DNA of 45,786 nucleotides from Acinetobacter sp. CFCC 10889 (GTDB lineage Bacteria > Pseudomonadota > Gammaproteobacteria > Pseudomonadales > Moraxellaceae), in the NCBI RefSeq assembly GCF_003268395.1, contig NZ_LQXQ01000238.1, forward strand, positions 1-45,786, read 5' to 3'. A program made the translations under genes and the position numbers. Numbering within the stretch: the stretch's first letter is position 1; each line of letters starts with the position of its first letter. This document shows, one piece after another, positions 1 through 8,971 of this stretch. The notes beneath the pieces were generated by a model, which did no database searches, was not told the origin of the DNA, and saw nothing but the letters and a program-made list of their open reading frames with translations.

Positions 1-42
1 AACAAAATATCAAATCTTTGTTTTTATTGTAATTTTTATTTA

Positions 43-657
43 TTATTTTATTTCACTTATATTTTCTACTTCTAAATAAGCCAAAATCATCATCGTTAAT
101 TCTTTCTTAAGCTGTTGTTCTGAAATAAGAAAACTATTATTACTCACATAGCGCATCATGGTGAATAAAGTACTGTTAATGATTACAAAGGATTTATTTT
201 TCAACATTTCAAAACTCCAATGCTGAAAAAACTGATTAAACACATAGATCCCAACTTCAAAAAAATGTTGCTCAACAATCTGTGCTGCATCGGAATTAAT
301 ATAACCATGCCAATGTTTCAGCACCTCTATAAAAAACCCTCCATCCGCTTTCATCATGTCAAAACCAAATTGGATACTGATCGGAATCAGTTGTTCTAAT
401 GGCATTTGTTCTTGTTGGGTCGCAAGTTGTTTGAGTGCCATTCCTAAGTTTTCACTCTTTCTACGTAATAATTCTTGGATGATTTGTTCTTTATTTTCAA
501 AATATTGATAGATAGAGCCGACACTGACACCTGATTTTTCTGAAATCTTGGGTGTGGTCAGTTGTTGTATGCCCTGTTCTGCAATACATCGCTGTGTAGC
601 TTCCAAAATATCATTCACAATCTGAATGGCTCTTTGCTGTTGTGGTTGTTTTCTCAT
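43..657 (-). CDS. TetR/AcrR family transcriptional regulator
   Basis: A 204-residue one-domain repressor. The N-terminal helix-turn-helix lies at about residues 10-55 and includes the segment SGVSVGSIYQYFENKEQII, the classic TetR recognition helix followed by YxYFxxK. The C-terminal 140 residues are the variable ligand-binding part, and the ligand cannot be read from sequence. It diverges from the MpaB-family oxygenase gene at 765, so it most likely represses that gene and itself. The 107-base intergenic region carries a direct repeat and a palindrome that could be its operator. The start is the ATG at 657. Family call secure; target inferred from position. Confidence 0.9.
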   Translation of the reverse strand: MRKQPQQQRAIQIVNDILEATQRCIAEQGIQQLTTPKISEKSGVSVGSIYQYFENKEQIIQELLRRKSENLGMALKQLATQQEQMPLEQLIPISIQFGFDMMKADGGFFIEVLKHWHGYINSDAAQIVEQHFFEVGIYVFNQFFQHWSFEMLKNKSFVIINSTLFTMMRYVSNNSFLISEQQLKKELTMMILAYLEVENISEIK

Positions 658-695
658 TTATTGTCTCTTTTATTAGAGGTTTAGCGTATTTTTTA

Positions 696-723
696 AATGC
701 GAATTGAATGCGAATAATTATTC
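696..723. promoter_or_regulatory. Candidate TetR operator between divergent genes
   Basis: Two copies of AATGCGAAT occur at 696-704 and 707-715, exactly 11 bases apart, so they lie on the same helical face. The second runs into the 12-base perfect palindrome GAATAATTATTC at 712-723. The position between the TetR gene and the oxygenase gene fits an operator. The assignment is inferred. Confidence 0.4.
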
Positions 724-764
724 ATATTAAAGTTTGACTAAATAACAATCAATATGAGAATGTC

Positions 765-1973
765 ATGTCAGAACAAATAATTGCAAAACGTTTGGCATCA
801 TTTGAAAAAATGCGCCACAGTGATTTGATTTCAAAAGTTTTTCATCAATTCACCGATCAGAATTTTATTCCTACTTATGATGACTACCTTGCACTGAATC
901 AAAGTCTATTCACAGGCGATGTTGCGATGGATCAAGTCATGCAATGGGTGATGGAGAATCCACGGCGTAATCGCAAATTATTTGAAACTGCGCTGTATCA
1001 AGGCGTTGAAAAGCTTGATGTTGATGAGCCGATTCTAACGGCGTTTTTCAATTTAGTGACTACACCACCTGCATGGCTTGAACCAGAAAAATTAACCACA
1101 GCAGTTAATTTTACTCATCGACTTGGGCATAACACTACGTTTATTTTACGCGATGCGGCGTTGATGGTCGGTTATCAGTTCCCGGGCTTTAATCAACCTT
1201 TGATTATGACGGGTGCATTGAGTCAATATGCAGGAAAGCGTTTGGCTGAAACACAAAAATGGTGGTTGGATGTCAATCAACATCATAGCTTTGAGCGTTT
1301 TAATACAGGCTTTACCTCAACCATTTATGTGCGTTTTATTCATTCTTTAGTACGTTTTCAATTGAATAAATCTAAAGATTGGGATCATGAATTTTGGGGT
1401 ACACCCATTAATCAGTATGATCAAGCCATGACCAATATTGCATTCAGTGGTTTGTTGTTAATCGGTTCTCGTGCTTTGGGCATTTTCCCCAGCAAAACGG
1501 AATCGGAAGCTATATTACACTTTTGGAAATATGCTGGATGGTTAATGGGGATTGATGAAAAATGGTTAGTGAATAAAGAGTCTGAAGGATGGAAATTATT
1601 ACACTGGATGAACTATGCGCATCCTGCGACCGATGACAGTAGTCGTCAGTTAGCAGTCAGCTTGTCCAAAGAGCCTTTTGAACGACAATATCCGCATTTT
1701 AAAACCTTTTTACAGAAGAAAGCCTATCGGAATCATTTGGACATTACCCAATTGTTTATTGGTAAAAAGAAAATGAAAGCGCTCGGTTTAAAACCACGCC
1801 CTGTGGCATGGTATCCGTTATATTTATTTGCCAAGAATACCGTTATTTATCGTAGTGCTCGCCATAACTCACGTTTAGAGCAGTTTTTACAGCGTCATGG
1901 TCGAACGCAACAGGAATATTCCAATACTTTATATCAAAATGCAGGTCAGCAATTGGCAAGTATGCATCAATAA
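765..1973 (+). CDS. MpaB-family (DUF2236) haem oxygenase-like protein
   Basis: A 402-residue protein with the DUF2236 / MpaB / latex-clearing-protein fold. Recognisable segments are RLGHNTTFILRD, the central GFTSTIYVRFIHSLVR (its His is in the place of the family's haem axial ligand) and a C-terminal half rich in aromatic residues. Characterised relatives, such as Lcp rubber oxygenase, use b-type haem and O2 to cleave unsaturated carbon chains. The substrate here is unknown. There is no signal peptide, so it is probably cytoplasmic. It is divergent from a TetR gene, suggesting induction by a hydrophobic substrate. It ends at a strong terminator. Family call good; activity inferred. Confidence 0.8.
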   Translation: MSEQIIAKRLASFEKMRHSDLISKVFHQFTDQNFIPTYDDYLALNQSLFTGDVAMDQVMQWVMENPRRNRKLFETALYQGVEKLDVDEPILTAFFNLVTTPPAWLEPEKLTTAVNFTHRLGHNTTFILRDAALMVGYQFPGFNQPLIMTGALSQYAGKRLAETQKWWLDVNQHHSFERFNTGFTSTIYVRFIHSLVRFQLNKSKDWDHEFWGTPINQYDQAMTNIAFSGLLLIGSRALGIFPSKTESEAILHFWKYAGWLMGIDEKWLVNKESEGWKLLHWMNYAHPATDDSSRQLAVSLSKEPFERQYPHFKTFLQKKAYRNHLDITQLFIGKKKMKALGLKPRPVAWYPLYLFAKNTVIYRSARHNSRLEQFLQRHGRTQQEYSNTLYQNAGQQLASMHQ

Positions 1974-1985
1974 TTTTTCAGCTGT

Positions 1986-2028
1986 GATACGACTGTACAT
2001 GCTCTCCCACAGTCGTATCGCCTTTTTT
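1986..2028 (+). terminator. Rho-independent terminator after the MpaB-family gene
   Basis: A perfect 11-base-pair stem, GATACGACTGT (1986-1996) with ACAGTCGTATC (2009-2019), has a 12-base loop and is followed by GCC and six T. It overlaps the stop codon of the convergent gene ending at 2027. Confidence 0.85.
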
Positions 2029-3205
2029 AACTCTTTTCCAATCGGTTTTTATGAATTGTCATCACTACATCACTAAACTCAGCTAAAACATAATTGATCC
2101 AAACTTTGCTATACCAATTAAATTCAGTCGAAACACGGTAATCAATAGTTAAAATAAGCTTAGTTGTTTGATCATCAATTTTTTCAAGCTGATAATCAGT
2201 TTTGAGCAAATCAAAATATTGTCCACCGACTTCAACATGGTCATCCAAAGAACCTTTAGGAAATGAGTTTTTGTTGAATTGATAATCCCAACTCAGTAAA
2301 TAAGGTGAATGATTTGCCAATACTTTTTCTTCAAATTTCACCCCACGTTCCCATTGGATCGTACGCACCATTCCTTCGGCTTTTTGTTCAGTCATACCAA
2401 AAATCGGCTTTGGAAAACCCATGGTAAAAATAAAACTATCAGGAACTTCTTCTACTTTAATTTGACCAATCTGATTAATTGCACGAAAAACTTCAGTTTG
2501 AGGTGCATGAATAATCATTTCTCGTTGGGTTTGTCCAAAATAGTCACTGCTTTGTTTTGGTAAAAAAGCAATTAACAAAAGTGGTAACAATGCCAAAGAA
2601 TAAATTTTCTTTGTTGGTTTCCATAAATATTGACAGACACTACGCATGAGCAAAGCACCTATGATGAGTGCTGCTAAAAGCAATGGCGATGCCATGATCA
2701 CGCAAATTGTGCCTTCTTTGAGTACAAAAACACTCACTATTAACAGAATAAGCATGACCCATAATTGGGTTTTTAAAACATTTTTGATACTTGCAACACG
2801 TTGACTACTGACGCTACGCACATATTCAAATAAAGCGCCCATCACAAAAGGCATACTGATGAGAAATGTCGCTGATAAAAATGAATCTTTAGATTTAGCA
2901 AAAAATGCAGTGAGTAAAAATATGCTAAATAAAAGCAAAAAAGGCATACTGCGTCTAAAAAAACTTGTTTTGCGATATTCTGCTTCACAGGCTTTATTTG
3001 TTTGATGCGAAGCAAGACACAGTAAATAAAGCGTTTCACCCTGCTCTTTGCGCAGTAAACGATAAACTTTAAATGGCTCATCTGTATATTTTTTTAGTGC
3101 CACAGCTAATGCTGCTTTATGATGTTCATCCCAGTGCAGAGCTGAGATTTCATATTCTTGACATGCAGCTAATGTACGAGCAATTTCATCAATATCGATT
3201 GTCAT
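2027..3205 (-). CDS. Membrane protein with C-terminal SRPBCC-like domain
   Basis: A 392-residue protein I do not recognise as a named gene. Residues 1-80 are soluble. About five hydrophobic segments follow between residues 85 and 215 (for example MPFLLLFSIFLLTAFFA and LALLPLLLIAFLP). Residues 220-392 look like a START/SRPBCC ligand-binding fold: it opens with REMIIHAPQTEVFRAINQI, the usual first strand and helix of that superfamily, and ends with a long amphipathic helix. No catalytic residues are apparent. It stands alone between the oxygenase terminator and the copper-receptor operon. Domain call moderate; function unknown. Confidence 0.6.
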   Translation of the reverse strand: MTIDIDEIARTLAACQEYEISALHWDEHHKAALAVALKKYTDEPFKVYRLLRKEQGETLYLLCLASHQTNKACEAEYRKTSFFRRSMPFLLLFSIFLLTAFFAKSKDSFLSATFLISMPFVMGALFEYVRSVSSQRVASIKNVLKTQLWVMLILLIVSVFVLKEGTICVIMASPLLLAALIIGALLMRSVCQYLWKPTKKIYSLALLPLLLIAFLPKQSSDYFGQTQREMIIHAPQTEVFRAINQIGQIKVEEVPDSFIFTMGFPKPIFGMTEQKAEGMVRTIQWERGVKFEEKVLANHSPYLLSWDYQFNKNSFPKGSLDDHVEVGGQYFDLLKTDYQLEKIDDQTTKLILTIDYRVSTEFNWYSKVWINYVLAEFSDVVMTIHKNRLEKS

Positions 3206-3299
3206 TTCTAAGATTAAACGCTTTATTTTTATAGATTTTGACAGAAGCCACTGTATAAAAACAATGGCTTTTGTGCTGAATTATTTGAGAGTGTGTTGC

Positions 3300-5357
3300 T
3301 TAGAACTTCATACTGATCCGCGCCCAGTAGTTACGTCCAATATTATTGAACTGTTCTGTGCTCGCAAAACCAAATCCTGAACTACCTGCTTTATTCAAAT
3401 GCTCTGTATAAGTCTTATCTAGGACATTATCCACACCAATTGCGAGATTAACATCATCCACAAGGTTATAAGAAGCGTTCAAAGCCAGTGTATTGAAACT
3501 TTTGCTTTCCGCCATATCATAGCCCACGATATTACCTTGATTAAGGCTAATGCGATCTTGTTTTGCCACAACACGCCACAACAACCCAAGTGTATATTTA
3601 TCTTGCACATAGCGTAAGTTAAAACGCCCTTCTAAAGGTGCAATTTGTGGTAATGGATCATTACTGTCACTGTTCTCACCCCATGCATAAGCAAGGCTCA
3701 CATCAGACTGTAATGCATCTGTAAAATCATAACCAATCCCAGCTTCTGCACCTGCAATAGTTGCATCAACATTTTTAGCACCTGCACTAAAGCTAGAGCC
3801 GTGCCCATGCCCTGTTGCATGATTATGATAGCTCAGCAAAATATAGTCATTGATCAGACCTGCGTATGCAGATGCCCATGATTTAAATGCGCCATGCTGA
3901 TGTTGATAACCGAGATCTAACTGCAAAGTTTTTTCAGTATCCAAATCGTTGAATGTCGGTTTTGACATTCCGCTATTACCATGAGCAGTGCTAAACAATT
4001 CCCAATAATCAGGTACACGCTCTACATAACCCAAGCCAATATAGGTTTTAGCATCATGTTCAGGATGTTGATTTTCCAAACGAATAAAAGCACTTGGCAG
4101 AGTTTCTTTACGGTCATCATTAAGTTTAATGGCATCAATTTTCACGTGGTCAATTCGAGCACCTGATACCAACTTATAATGATCATTGAATTGATATGCT
4201 AATTCACCAAATGCACCATAGGAATTAAATTTCATATTGGTACTTAATGGCATATTCATCATCATTGAGGTCATACTGCCTGCATGATGATTTTGTTGTG
4301 AATCTATCCCTGTGATCAAACTCAATTTATCCCATTCAGACGTTACAGCAAGTCGTGAATTTAAAGTACGGCGTGTCACTTGCATTTCAGATGGATTCGG
4401 CATTTTCATTTTATGCCCACCATGATCCATTTCCATCATTGGCGGTGTACGTAATCTGAAGTTATCCATCACATGGTCGTTATAACTATAGTTGATCTGT
4501 CCTTCGACTTTTTGAATCACATCAGTGACATTTTTCTTTTCAAAACGCAGCCCCAAACTTTCACGGGCAAACTTCGATCCATCCATGTCACGCCCTGCAT
4601 ACAACGCTTCACCATCTGATTTGCCGCCAGTCAGTTCTACCCATGTATCGGTATCAGGTGTCCAACCCAATGCAAGATCAGCATTCCAACGCTCCCAAGC
4701 AGATGGAACAGTATTGCCATCACCATCTTGATAACTGTTTGATTCTGAACGTCCTGTGTTTAAACGCATATATTTTTGCTCATCACCCACAATGGCTTCA
4801 ATATTTTGGTCAATACGTCCATAAGAACCCATCAATGCACTGGCTTGTCCTTGATATTTTTTCTCATCAGACAGTTTTGGTTTTTGACGTTCAAAAATCA
4901 CCGTTGCTGCCGAGCCTGTATTGGCATATTGCACCGTTTGTGGTCCTTTGGTGACTGTAATTCGGTCAAAACTTTCAGGTTGAATATAAGAAGTTGGAGC
5001 ATCCATACGTGCAGGACATGCACCTAAATTTTCTGTGCCATCGGTTAATATTTTAATTCGTGAACCAAACATTCCCCGAAAGGTCACATCACCGTTAGTA
5101 CCACCATTTTTAATTGAACTAAAACCTGCAATGCTTTGTAAATAATCTGCACCATCGGTTGCAGGTACTGGCTGAATCGGCTGTTTTGGATCAGCTCGAA
5201 CGATCAAGCCATTGGCATCATTGGCTTTTTGTGCAGTTAATACCACAGGTGCTAACTGTTGTACCTCTTGTTCTGCTTGAACACTACCTGAATAACACGC
5301 AACACAAATCGCAGCCGTCAGTGGCTGTAAAAAGAATTTTGGCTGAGCCATTTTCAT
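3300..5357 (-). CDS. oprC: TonB-dependent copper receptor, OprC/NosA family
   Basis: A 685-residue outer-membrane receptor. It has a signal peptide (residues 1-28, cut after VQA), a TonB-box-like PVVLTA near residue 38, a plug domain to about residue 155, then a 22-strand barrel ending in an aromatic-terminated strand (ISMKF). The plug has C114-x3-M118 (CPARM) and the barrel H295-x-M297 (DHVMD). These match the CxxxM and HxM copper ligands known for Pseudomonas OprC. A His/Met-rich loop follows near residues 307-320. It lies 65 bases downstream of the DUF2946 gene on the same strand, probably one operon. Family call strong. Control by a Zur-like site upstream of the operon is inferred. Confidence 0.9.
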   Translation of the reverse strand: MKMAQPKFFLQPLTAAICVACYSGSVQAEQEVQQLAPVVLTAQKANDANGLIVRADPKQPIQPVPATDGADYLQSIAGFSSIKNGGTNGDVTFRGMFGSRIKILTDGTENLGACPARMDAPTSYIQPESFDRITVTKGPQTVQYANTGSAATVIFERQKPKLSDEKKYQGQASALMGSYGRIDQNIEAIVGDEQKYMRLNTGRSESNSYQDGDGNTVPSAWERWNADLALGWTPDTDTWVELTGGKSDGEALYAGRDMDGSKFARESLGLRFEKKNVTDVIQKVEGQINYSYNDHVMDNFRLRTPPMMEMDHGGHKMKMPNPSEMQVTRRTLNSRLAVTSEWDKLSLITGIDSQQNHHAGSMTSMMMNMPLSTNMKFNSYGAFGELAYQFNDHYKLVSGARIDHVKIDAIKLNDDRKETLPSAFIRLENQHPEHDAKTYIGLGYVERVPDYWELFSTAHGNSGMSKPTFNDLDTEKTLQLDLGYQHQHGAFKSWASAYAGLINDYILLSYHNHATGHGHGSSFSAGAKNVDATIAGAEAGIGYDFTDALQSDVSLAYAWGENSDSNDPLPQIAPLEGRFNLRYVQDKYTLGLLWRVVAKQDRISLNQGNIVGYDMAESKSFNTLALNASYNLVDDVNLAIGVDNVLDKTYTEHLNKAGSSGFGFASTEQFNNIGRNYWARISMKF

Positions 5358-5422
5358 TTCTCACTTAAATTTTAAATAAAACTCGACTGGAGCCTATACA
5401 GACCCAGAAAAAAGAATTGGAT

Positions 5423-5863
5423 TTAAACGAAAAGTGGTGGGGCTCGCCCTTGAGGAATGAGAAATAAACGCTGTAAAACAAACCAAACATGGCTAAATGT
5501 CTGTTGAAAAGCGATTAAACGGACTTGGATTCGATCCAAAACCTGTTTCACCTCAAGTTCAGGAGGCAAAACCAAATTGCCATATACAGTACAGTACTGA
5601 CATTGATGGTTGGGATCATGGTGATCATGCCCAAGACTGGCAGATTTCACCTGCATGTCATGAATAGAGGATTCATGAGAAGTATGTTGATGGTGGGTTG
5701 AATGTTGATGTTTTTGATAAAAATTGGTTTGTATCAACGCTTGGGAAATGGTTTCACAGACCGGTGCAATTTGATATTGCTTCGGCAACAAAGGCTGTAA
5801 AAAAACAGCAATCTGTAAAAATACTGCCAATGTACTGAGCAGTAAGCCATTCCTTAACAACAT
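5423..5863 (-). CDS. DUF2946-family small protein, His-rich
   Basis: A 146-residue protein with an N-terminal hydrophobic segment (signal or anchor, residues 4-24). A His-rich middle follows (HQHSTHHQHTSHESSIHD and HDHHDPNHQCQYC), then a CxxC pair and a C-terminal RAPPLF. The H/C-rich centre and terminal RAPP motif are typical of DUF2946 proteins, which often sit beside copper or other TonB receptor genes. This suggests a periplasmic metal-binding accessory to the receptor. It is first in an apparent two-gene operon with oprC. A TGTTA-N5-TAACA palindrome lies 29-43 bases before its start. Family call moderate to good; role inferred. Confidence 0.7.
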   Translation of the reverse strand: MLLRNGLLLSTLAVFLQIAVFLQPLLPKQYQIAPVCETISQALIQTNFYQKHQHSTHHQHTSHESSIHDMQVKSASLGHDHHDPNHQCQYCTVYGNLVLPPELEVKQVLDRIQVRLIAFQQTFSHVWFVLQRLFLIPQGRAPPLFV

Positions 5864-5890
5864 TTCAATAGGTTTAACCCAACATTTTAG

Positions 5891-5907
5891 TTGTTACAGT
5901 ATAACAA
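5891..5907 (-). promoter_or_regulatory. Zur-box-like palindrome upstream of DUF2946-oprC
   Basis: On the plus strand TTGTTA (5891-5896) and TAACAA (5902-5907) are perfect inverted arms around CAGTA. Read on the minus strand the core is GTTATACTGTAAC, which agrees at 11 of 13 positions with GTTATAATATAAC at the znuA/zur Zur box in this window. It overlaps a TATACT that could be the -10 element. Direct sequence similarity is clear; Zur binding is inferred. Confidence 0.5.
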
Positions 5908-5932
5908 AGCCCAATTAAAATTGGGCTTTTAT
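5906..5932 (-). terminator. Terminator hairpin between def and the DUF2946-oprC operon
   Basis: An 11-base-pair stem, AAAGCCCAATT (5906-5916) with AATTGGGCTTT (5919-5929), has a very short loop. It is downstream of the minus-strand def gene and so separates def from DUF2946. The T-run is better on the plus strand, so it may act in both directions. Confidence 0.6.
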
Positions 5933-5955
5933 TCAACAAAATCTCCTACAAAGCA

Positions 5956-6486
5956 TTAACGTTTTGCTGGAACTTTCTGTTTTTCACGCTGACGCACCAC
6001 TTTTTCCACTTTTTCACGTGCACGTTGACGTTTTAATGGTGACAAATAATCGACAAATAATTTACCATTTAAATGGTCGATTTCATGTTGAATACACACT
6101 GCGAGTAAACCATCCGCTTCAATTTCAAAAGTTTCACCTTCTAAATTGAGTGCTTGGATTTTGACACGTGACGGGCGTTCAACTTTATCGTATATTTGAG
6201 GCACAGATAGGCAGCCTTCCTCATAAGGGAGGGTTTCCTCTGTAAGCGGGGCGACTTTGGGGTTAATGAAGACCATAGGGTGATCTTGATGTTCAGATAA
6301 ATCCATCACGATGAGCTGAATATGATGATCTACTTGTGTTGCAGCCAAACCTATACCAGGTGCAGCATACATGGTTTCAAACATATCTGCCGCAAGCTGA
6401 CGGATCTGATCCGTCACTTCATTGACTGGTTTTGCAATGGTGCGCAAACGGGGATCAGGAAAACTTAAAATAGGTAATAAGGCCAT
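5956..6486 (-). CDS. def: Peptide deformylase
   Basis: A 176-residue cytoplasmic Fe(II)/Zn metalloenzyme that removes the formyl group from nascent N-terminal methionine. All three family motifs are present: GIGLAATQ (motif 1), EEGCLSVP (motif 2, metal Cys) and QHEIDHLNG (motif 3, HExxH with the two metal His). I start at the ATG at 6486 (MALLPILSF), preceded by GTGAGGAT, not at the ATG four codons upstream, because the family N-terminus begins there. It diverges from the LysM gene, a neighbourhood typical of gammaproteobacterial def-dprA-tsaC regions. Confidence 0.96.
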   Translation of the reverse strand: MALLPILSFPDPRLRTIAKPVNEVTDQIRQLAADMFETMYAAPGIGLAATQVDHHIQLIVMDLSEHQDHPMVFINPKVAPLTEETLPYEEGCLSVPQIYDKVERPSRVKIQALNLEGETFEIEADGLLAVCIQHEIDHLNGKLFVDYLSPLKRQRAREKVEKVVRQREKQKVPAKR

Positions 6487-6608
6487 ACTTATCCTCACTT
6501 GCTATGCCATTGATCTAAAAAACTAAATGAAGAATATGCTTCATTAAATAAAAGTGTGTAAGATGCAATTATAACGTATTTATACGCATAATTTCAGGAA
6601 TTATGATA

Positions 6609-7763
6609 ATGATAAAGTTTTTCAATGGCATAAACATTAATGCCACGGGGTTTAGAAAGCAGGTTTTGGCTATGGCATTGTGCGTGAGTGCAGGTGTAGC
6701 TGTAGTGGACATTGCACATGCGGCACCTAGTCCAAATCAAAATCCTCCTTCTCTAAAAGCTAATGCGCCACATGTTTATGTTGTAAAACGTGGCGATACC
6801 TTGTGGGATATTTCAGGCAGATTCCTCAGTAAACCATGGCGCTGGAAAGAAATTTGGGCAAGTAACCGTCATGTTAAAAATCCACATTGGATTTATCCTG
6901 GTGATAAGTTATTGCTTTGTAGCTTAAATGGTCGTCCACTCATCGGTGTAGATGAAGGTGATGGCTGTGATGGTATCATTCGTCGCCATCAAGGCGGTGC
7001 ATCTCTACATCCACAAGTTCGTGTCGAAGCTATTGGTAATACCATTCCAATCGTTTCCAGTGCAGACATTAAACCATGGTTAGAACATAGCATTATCGTG
7101 TCACCAGAGTCACTCACAGGTGTACCTTATATCTTAGGTGCAGCCGACAATCGTGTGATCACAGGCGCAGGTCAAACCGTCTATGCTCGTGGTAATGGTT
7201 TAGTTGTTGGGCAACGTTATGGCGTTTATCGTCAAGCAGAACCATATATGTTCCTTGATGAAAAAGGCAAAAAATACAATGCTGGTCAAGAACTAAGTGA
7301 AGTTGCTTCAGCCGTTGCAGTTGCTGGTGAAAATGACATTACCACATTAGAACTAACAAATAGCTATAACGCTGAAGTACGTAATGGTGATTTTGTTCTC
7401 CCTGTTTATGATTATGATTTACCTTCAATTTTCTACCCAACAGCACAAAATGAAGTACTTTCAGGTGGTAAAATTGTCCGTGTACAAGGCTCAATCGGCA
7501 CAGGTGCAGTAAATGGTGTCGTCACTATTGATCGTGGTCGTATTGATGGTGCAAAAGCTGGACAAGTATTTAGCATTTACCAGCAAGGTGAAGTAGTACG
7601 TGATCCAAAAACCAAAGAAGCAATCAAACTCCCTAACCAGAATGTTGGTACTTTGATGGTATTTAAAACCTTTGACCGTTTTAGCTATGGCTATGTGCTT
7701 GATAGTGCCCTACCAATCAAAGTTGGTGCTGCGATTCAAACACCTGCTATCGCGGACAACTAA
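6609..7763 (+). CDS. LysM-domain cell-envelope protein
   Basis: A 384-residue exported protein. After an N-terminal segment with a hydrophobic core and an AHAA cleavage site (residues 1-39), a LysM peptidoglycan-binding domain follows at about residues 50-100 (VYVVKRGDTLWDISGRFL through NPHWIYPGDKLLL). The remaining 280 residues are beta-rich and resemble the uncharacterised C-terminal part of other proteobacterial LysM proteins encoded next to dprA. The ATG at 6609 is chosen because AGGA at 6596-6599 is nine bases from it and only three from the ATG at 6603. Probably envelope-associated; precise role unknown. Confidence 0.85.
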   Translation: MIKFFNGININATGFRKQVLAMALCVSAGVAVVDIAHAAPSPNQNPPSLKANAPHVYVVKRGDTLWDISGRFLSKPWRWKEIWASNRHVKNPHWIYPGDKLLLCSLNGRPLIGVDEGDGCDGIIRRHQGGASLHPQVRVEAIGNTIPIVSSADIKPWLEHSIIVSPESLTGVPYILGAADNRVITGAGQTVYARGNGLVVGQRYGVYRQAEPYMFLDEKGKKYNAGQELSEVASAVAVAGENDITTLELTNSYNAEVRNGDFVLPVYDYDLPSIFYPTAQNEVLSGGKIVRVQGSIGTGAVNGVVTIDRGRIDGAKAGQVFSIYQQGEVVRDPKTKEAIKLPNQNVGTLMVFKTFDRFSYGYVLDSALPIKVGAAIQTPAIADN

Positions 7764-7796
7764 ACCCTAAAAGCAACTTAAAAATGTGATGCGCGC

Positions 7797-8930
7797 ATGT
7801 TGAACTTTATATCTGATGTGCAATTAGACACCATCAAGTTATGGTATTTGGTTCAACATTCTAAGCTTGCATTTCGTAGTCTCGAAACTTACTTTGGTTC
7901 AGTGGCTCAAGCTGTTTCGAGTGAAAATTTAGCACGTTGGTCTGAGGTAAATGTTCATAAAAACCATGTCCAACGTGCTCAAGATTTTTTAACTGATCAA
8001 GGACAAACCGCATTTTATGCTTGTCTTGAAAAATTAAAGCAACATAGTGATTTTATTCTTTTGGATCATGATCCCCATTATCCACAGCAACTGCTACCCT
8101 ATTCGGATCATCCACCTATTTTATTTGGACAAGGTGCTTGGCAAAATTTAGCTCAACCACAAGTTGCAATTGTGGGCAGTCGCAAACCGAGCCCACACGG
8201 TAAACAAGTCGCTTATGATTTTGCTTATTATCTCAGTGAAAAAGGCTTTTTTATTACCAGTGGTTTGGCTGAAGGTATTGATGCTGCGGCACACACAGGC
8301 GCACTGAAAAATTTACGCACCATTGCTGTAGTAGGCACAGGATTGGAACAGGTCTATCCCTCTCAAAATCGACAATTACATGCACAGATTTTAGATAATG
8401 CAGGTACTATTATTTCTCTGTATTTGCCAAACACGCCACCGTTAAAATCAAATTTCCCACGCCGTAATCGCATCGTCAGTGGTTTAAGTTTAGGGGTTTT
8501 AGTGGCTGAAGCTGCCCTAGAAAGTGGTTCACTCATCACTGCACAAGCCGCAGCAGAACAAGGTAAAATCATCTTTGCAATCCCCGGTCATATTTATAGT
8601 GAATATCATCAAGGTTGCCATCAATTGATTCGTGAAGGTGCAATTTTGGTGGATCATCCTGAGCAAATCATTGAAGATTTGGCTTTACCCACGCATTGGC
8701 ATTGTAAAAATACTGAAAAAAGCGAAGAAAAAGAAAAGTTACCCGAATTACCTGAGCATTTATTTCAACTCTATCAGCAGCTTGATTGGGTCGGGCAAGA
8801 GATTGATATTCTTCATCAAAAGCTTAATTTAGATATTGCAGTTTTAACAGGCTATCTAATGGAATTAGAGCTTTTGGGCTTATGCATTCAACAATCTGGC
8901 TTGTACTTACGTTGCCGAGCGAGTCATTAA
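7797..8930 (+). CDS. dprA: DNA-processing protein DprA
   Basis: A 377-residue recombination mediator that loads RecA onto incoming single-stranded DNA during natural transformation. The central Rossmann-like domain shows VAIVGSRKPSPHGKQVAYDF, SGLAEGIDAAAHTGAL, GTGLEQVYP, FPRRNRIVSGLS and ESGSLITAQAAAEQGK, all hallmark DprA motifs. The N-terminal 90 residues form the SAM-like part. A C-terminal winged-helix-like segment (about residues 315-370) completes the full-length layout. It follows the LysM gene by 33 bases and precedes tsaC by 41. Consistent with the natural competence known in Acinetobacter. Confidence 0.95.
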   Translation: MLNFISDVQLDTIKLWYLVQHSKLAFRSLETYFGSVAQAVSSENLARWSEVNVHKNHVQRAQDFLTDQGQTAFYACLEKLKQHSDFILLDHDPHYPQQLLPYSDHPPILFGQGAWQNLAQPQVAIVGSRKPSPHGKQVAYDFAYYLSEKGFFITSGLAEGIDAAAHTGALKNLRTIAVVGTGLEQVYPSQNRQLHAQILDNAGTIISLYLPNTPPLKSNFPRRNRIVSGLSLGVLVAEAALESGSLITAQAAAEQGKIIFAIPGHIYSEYHQGCHQLIREGAILVDHPEQIIEDLALPTHWHCKNTEKSEEKEKLPELPEHLFQLYQQLDWVGQEIDILHQKLNLDIAVLTGYLMELELLGLCIQQSGLYLRCRASH

Positions 8931-8971
8931 GGTTCACAATAGTCCTTTAAAAACTGACAAGGTGAAGATCC

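Noticed and set aside
3245..3270. Hairpin AAGCCA...TGGCTT downstream of oprC
   Set aside because: Short, with a mismatch in the extension and no T-run on the minus strand; not reported as a terminator.
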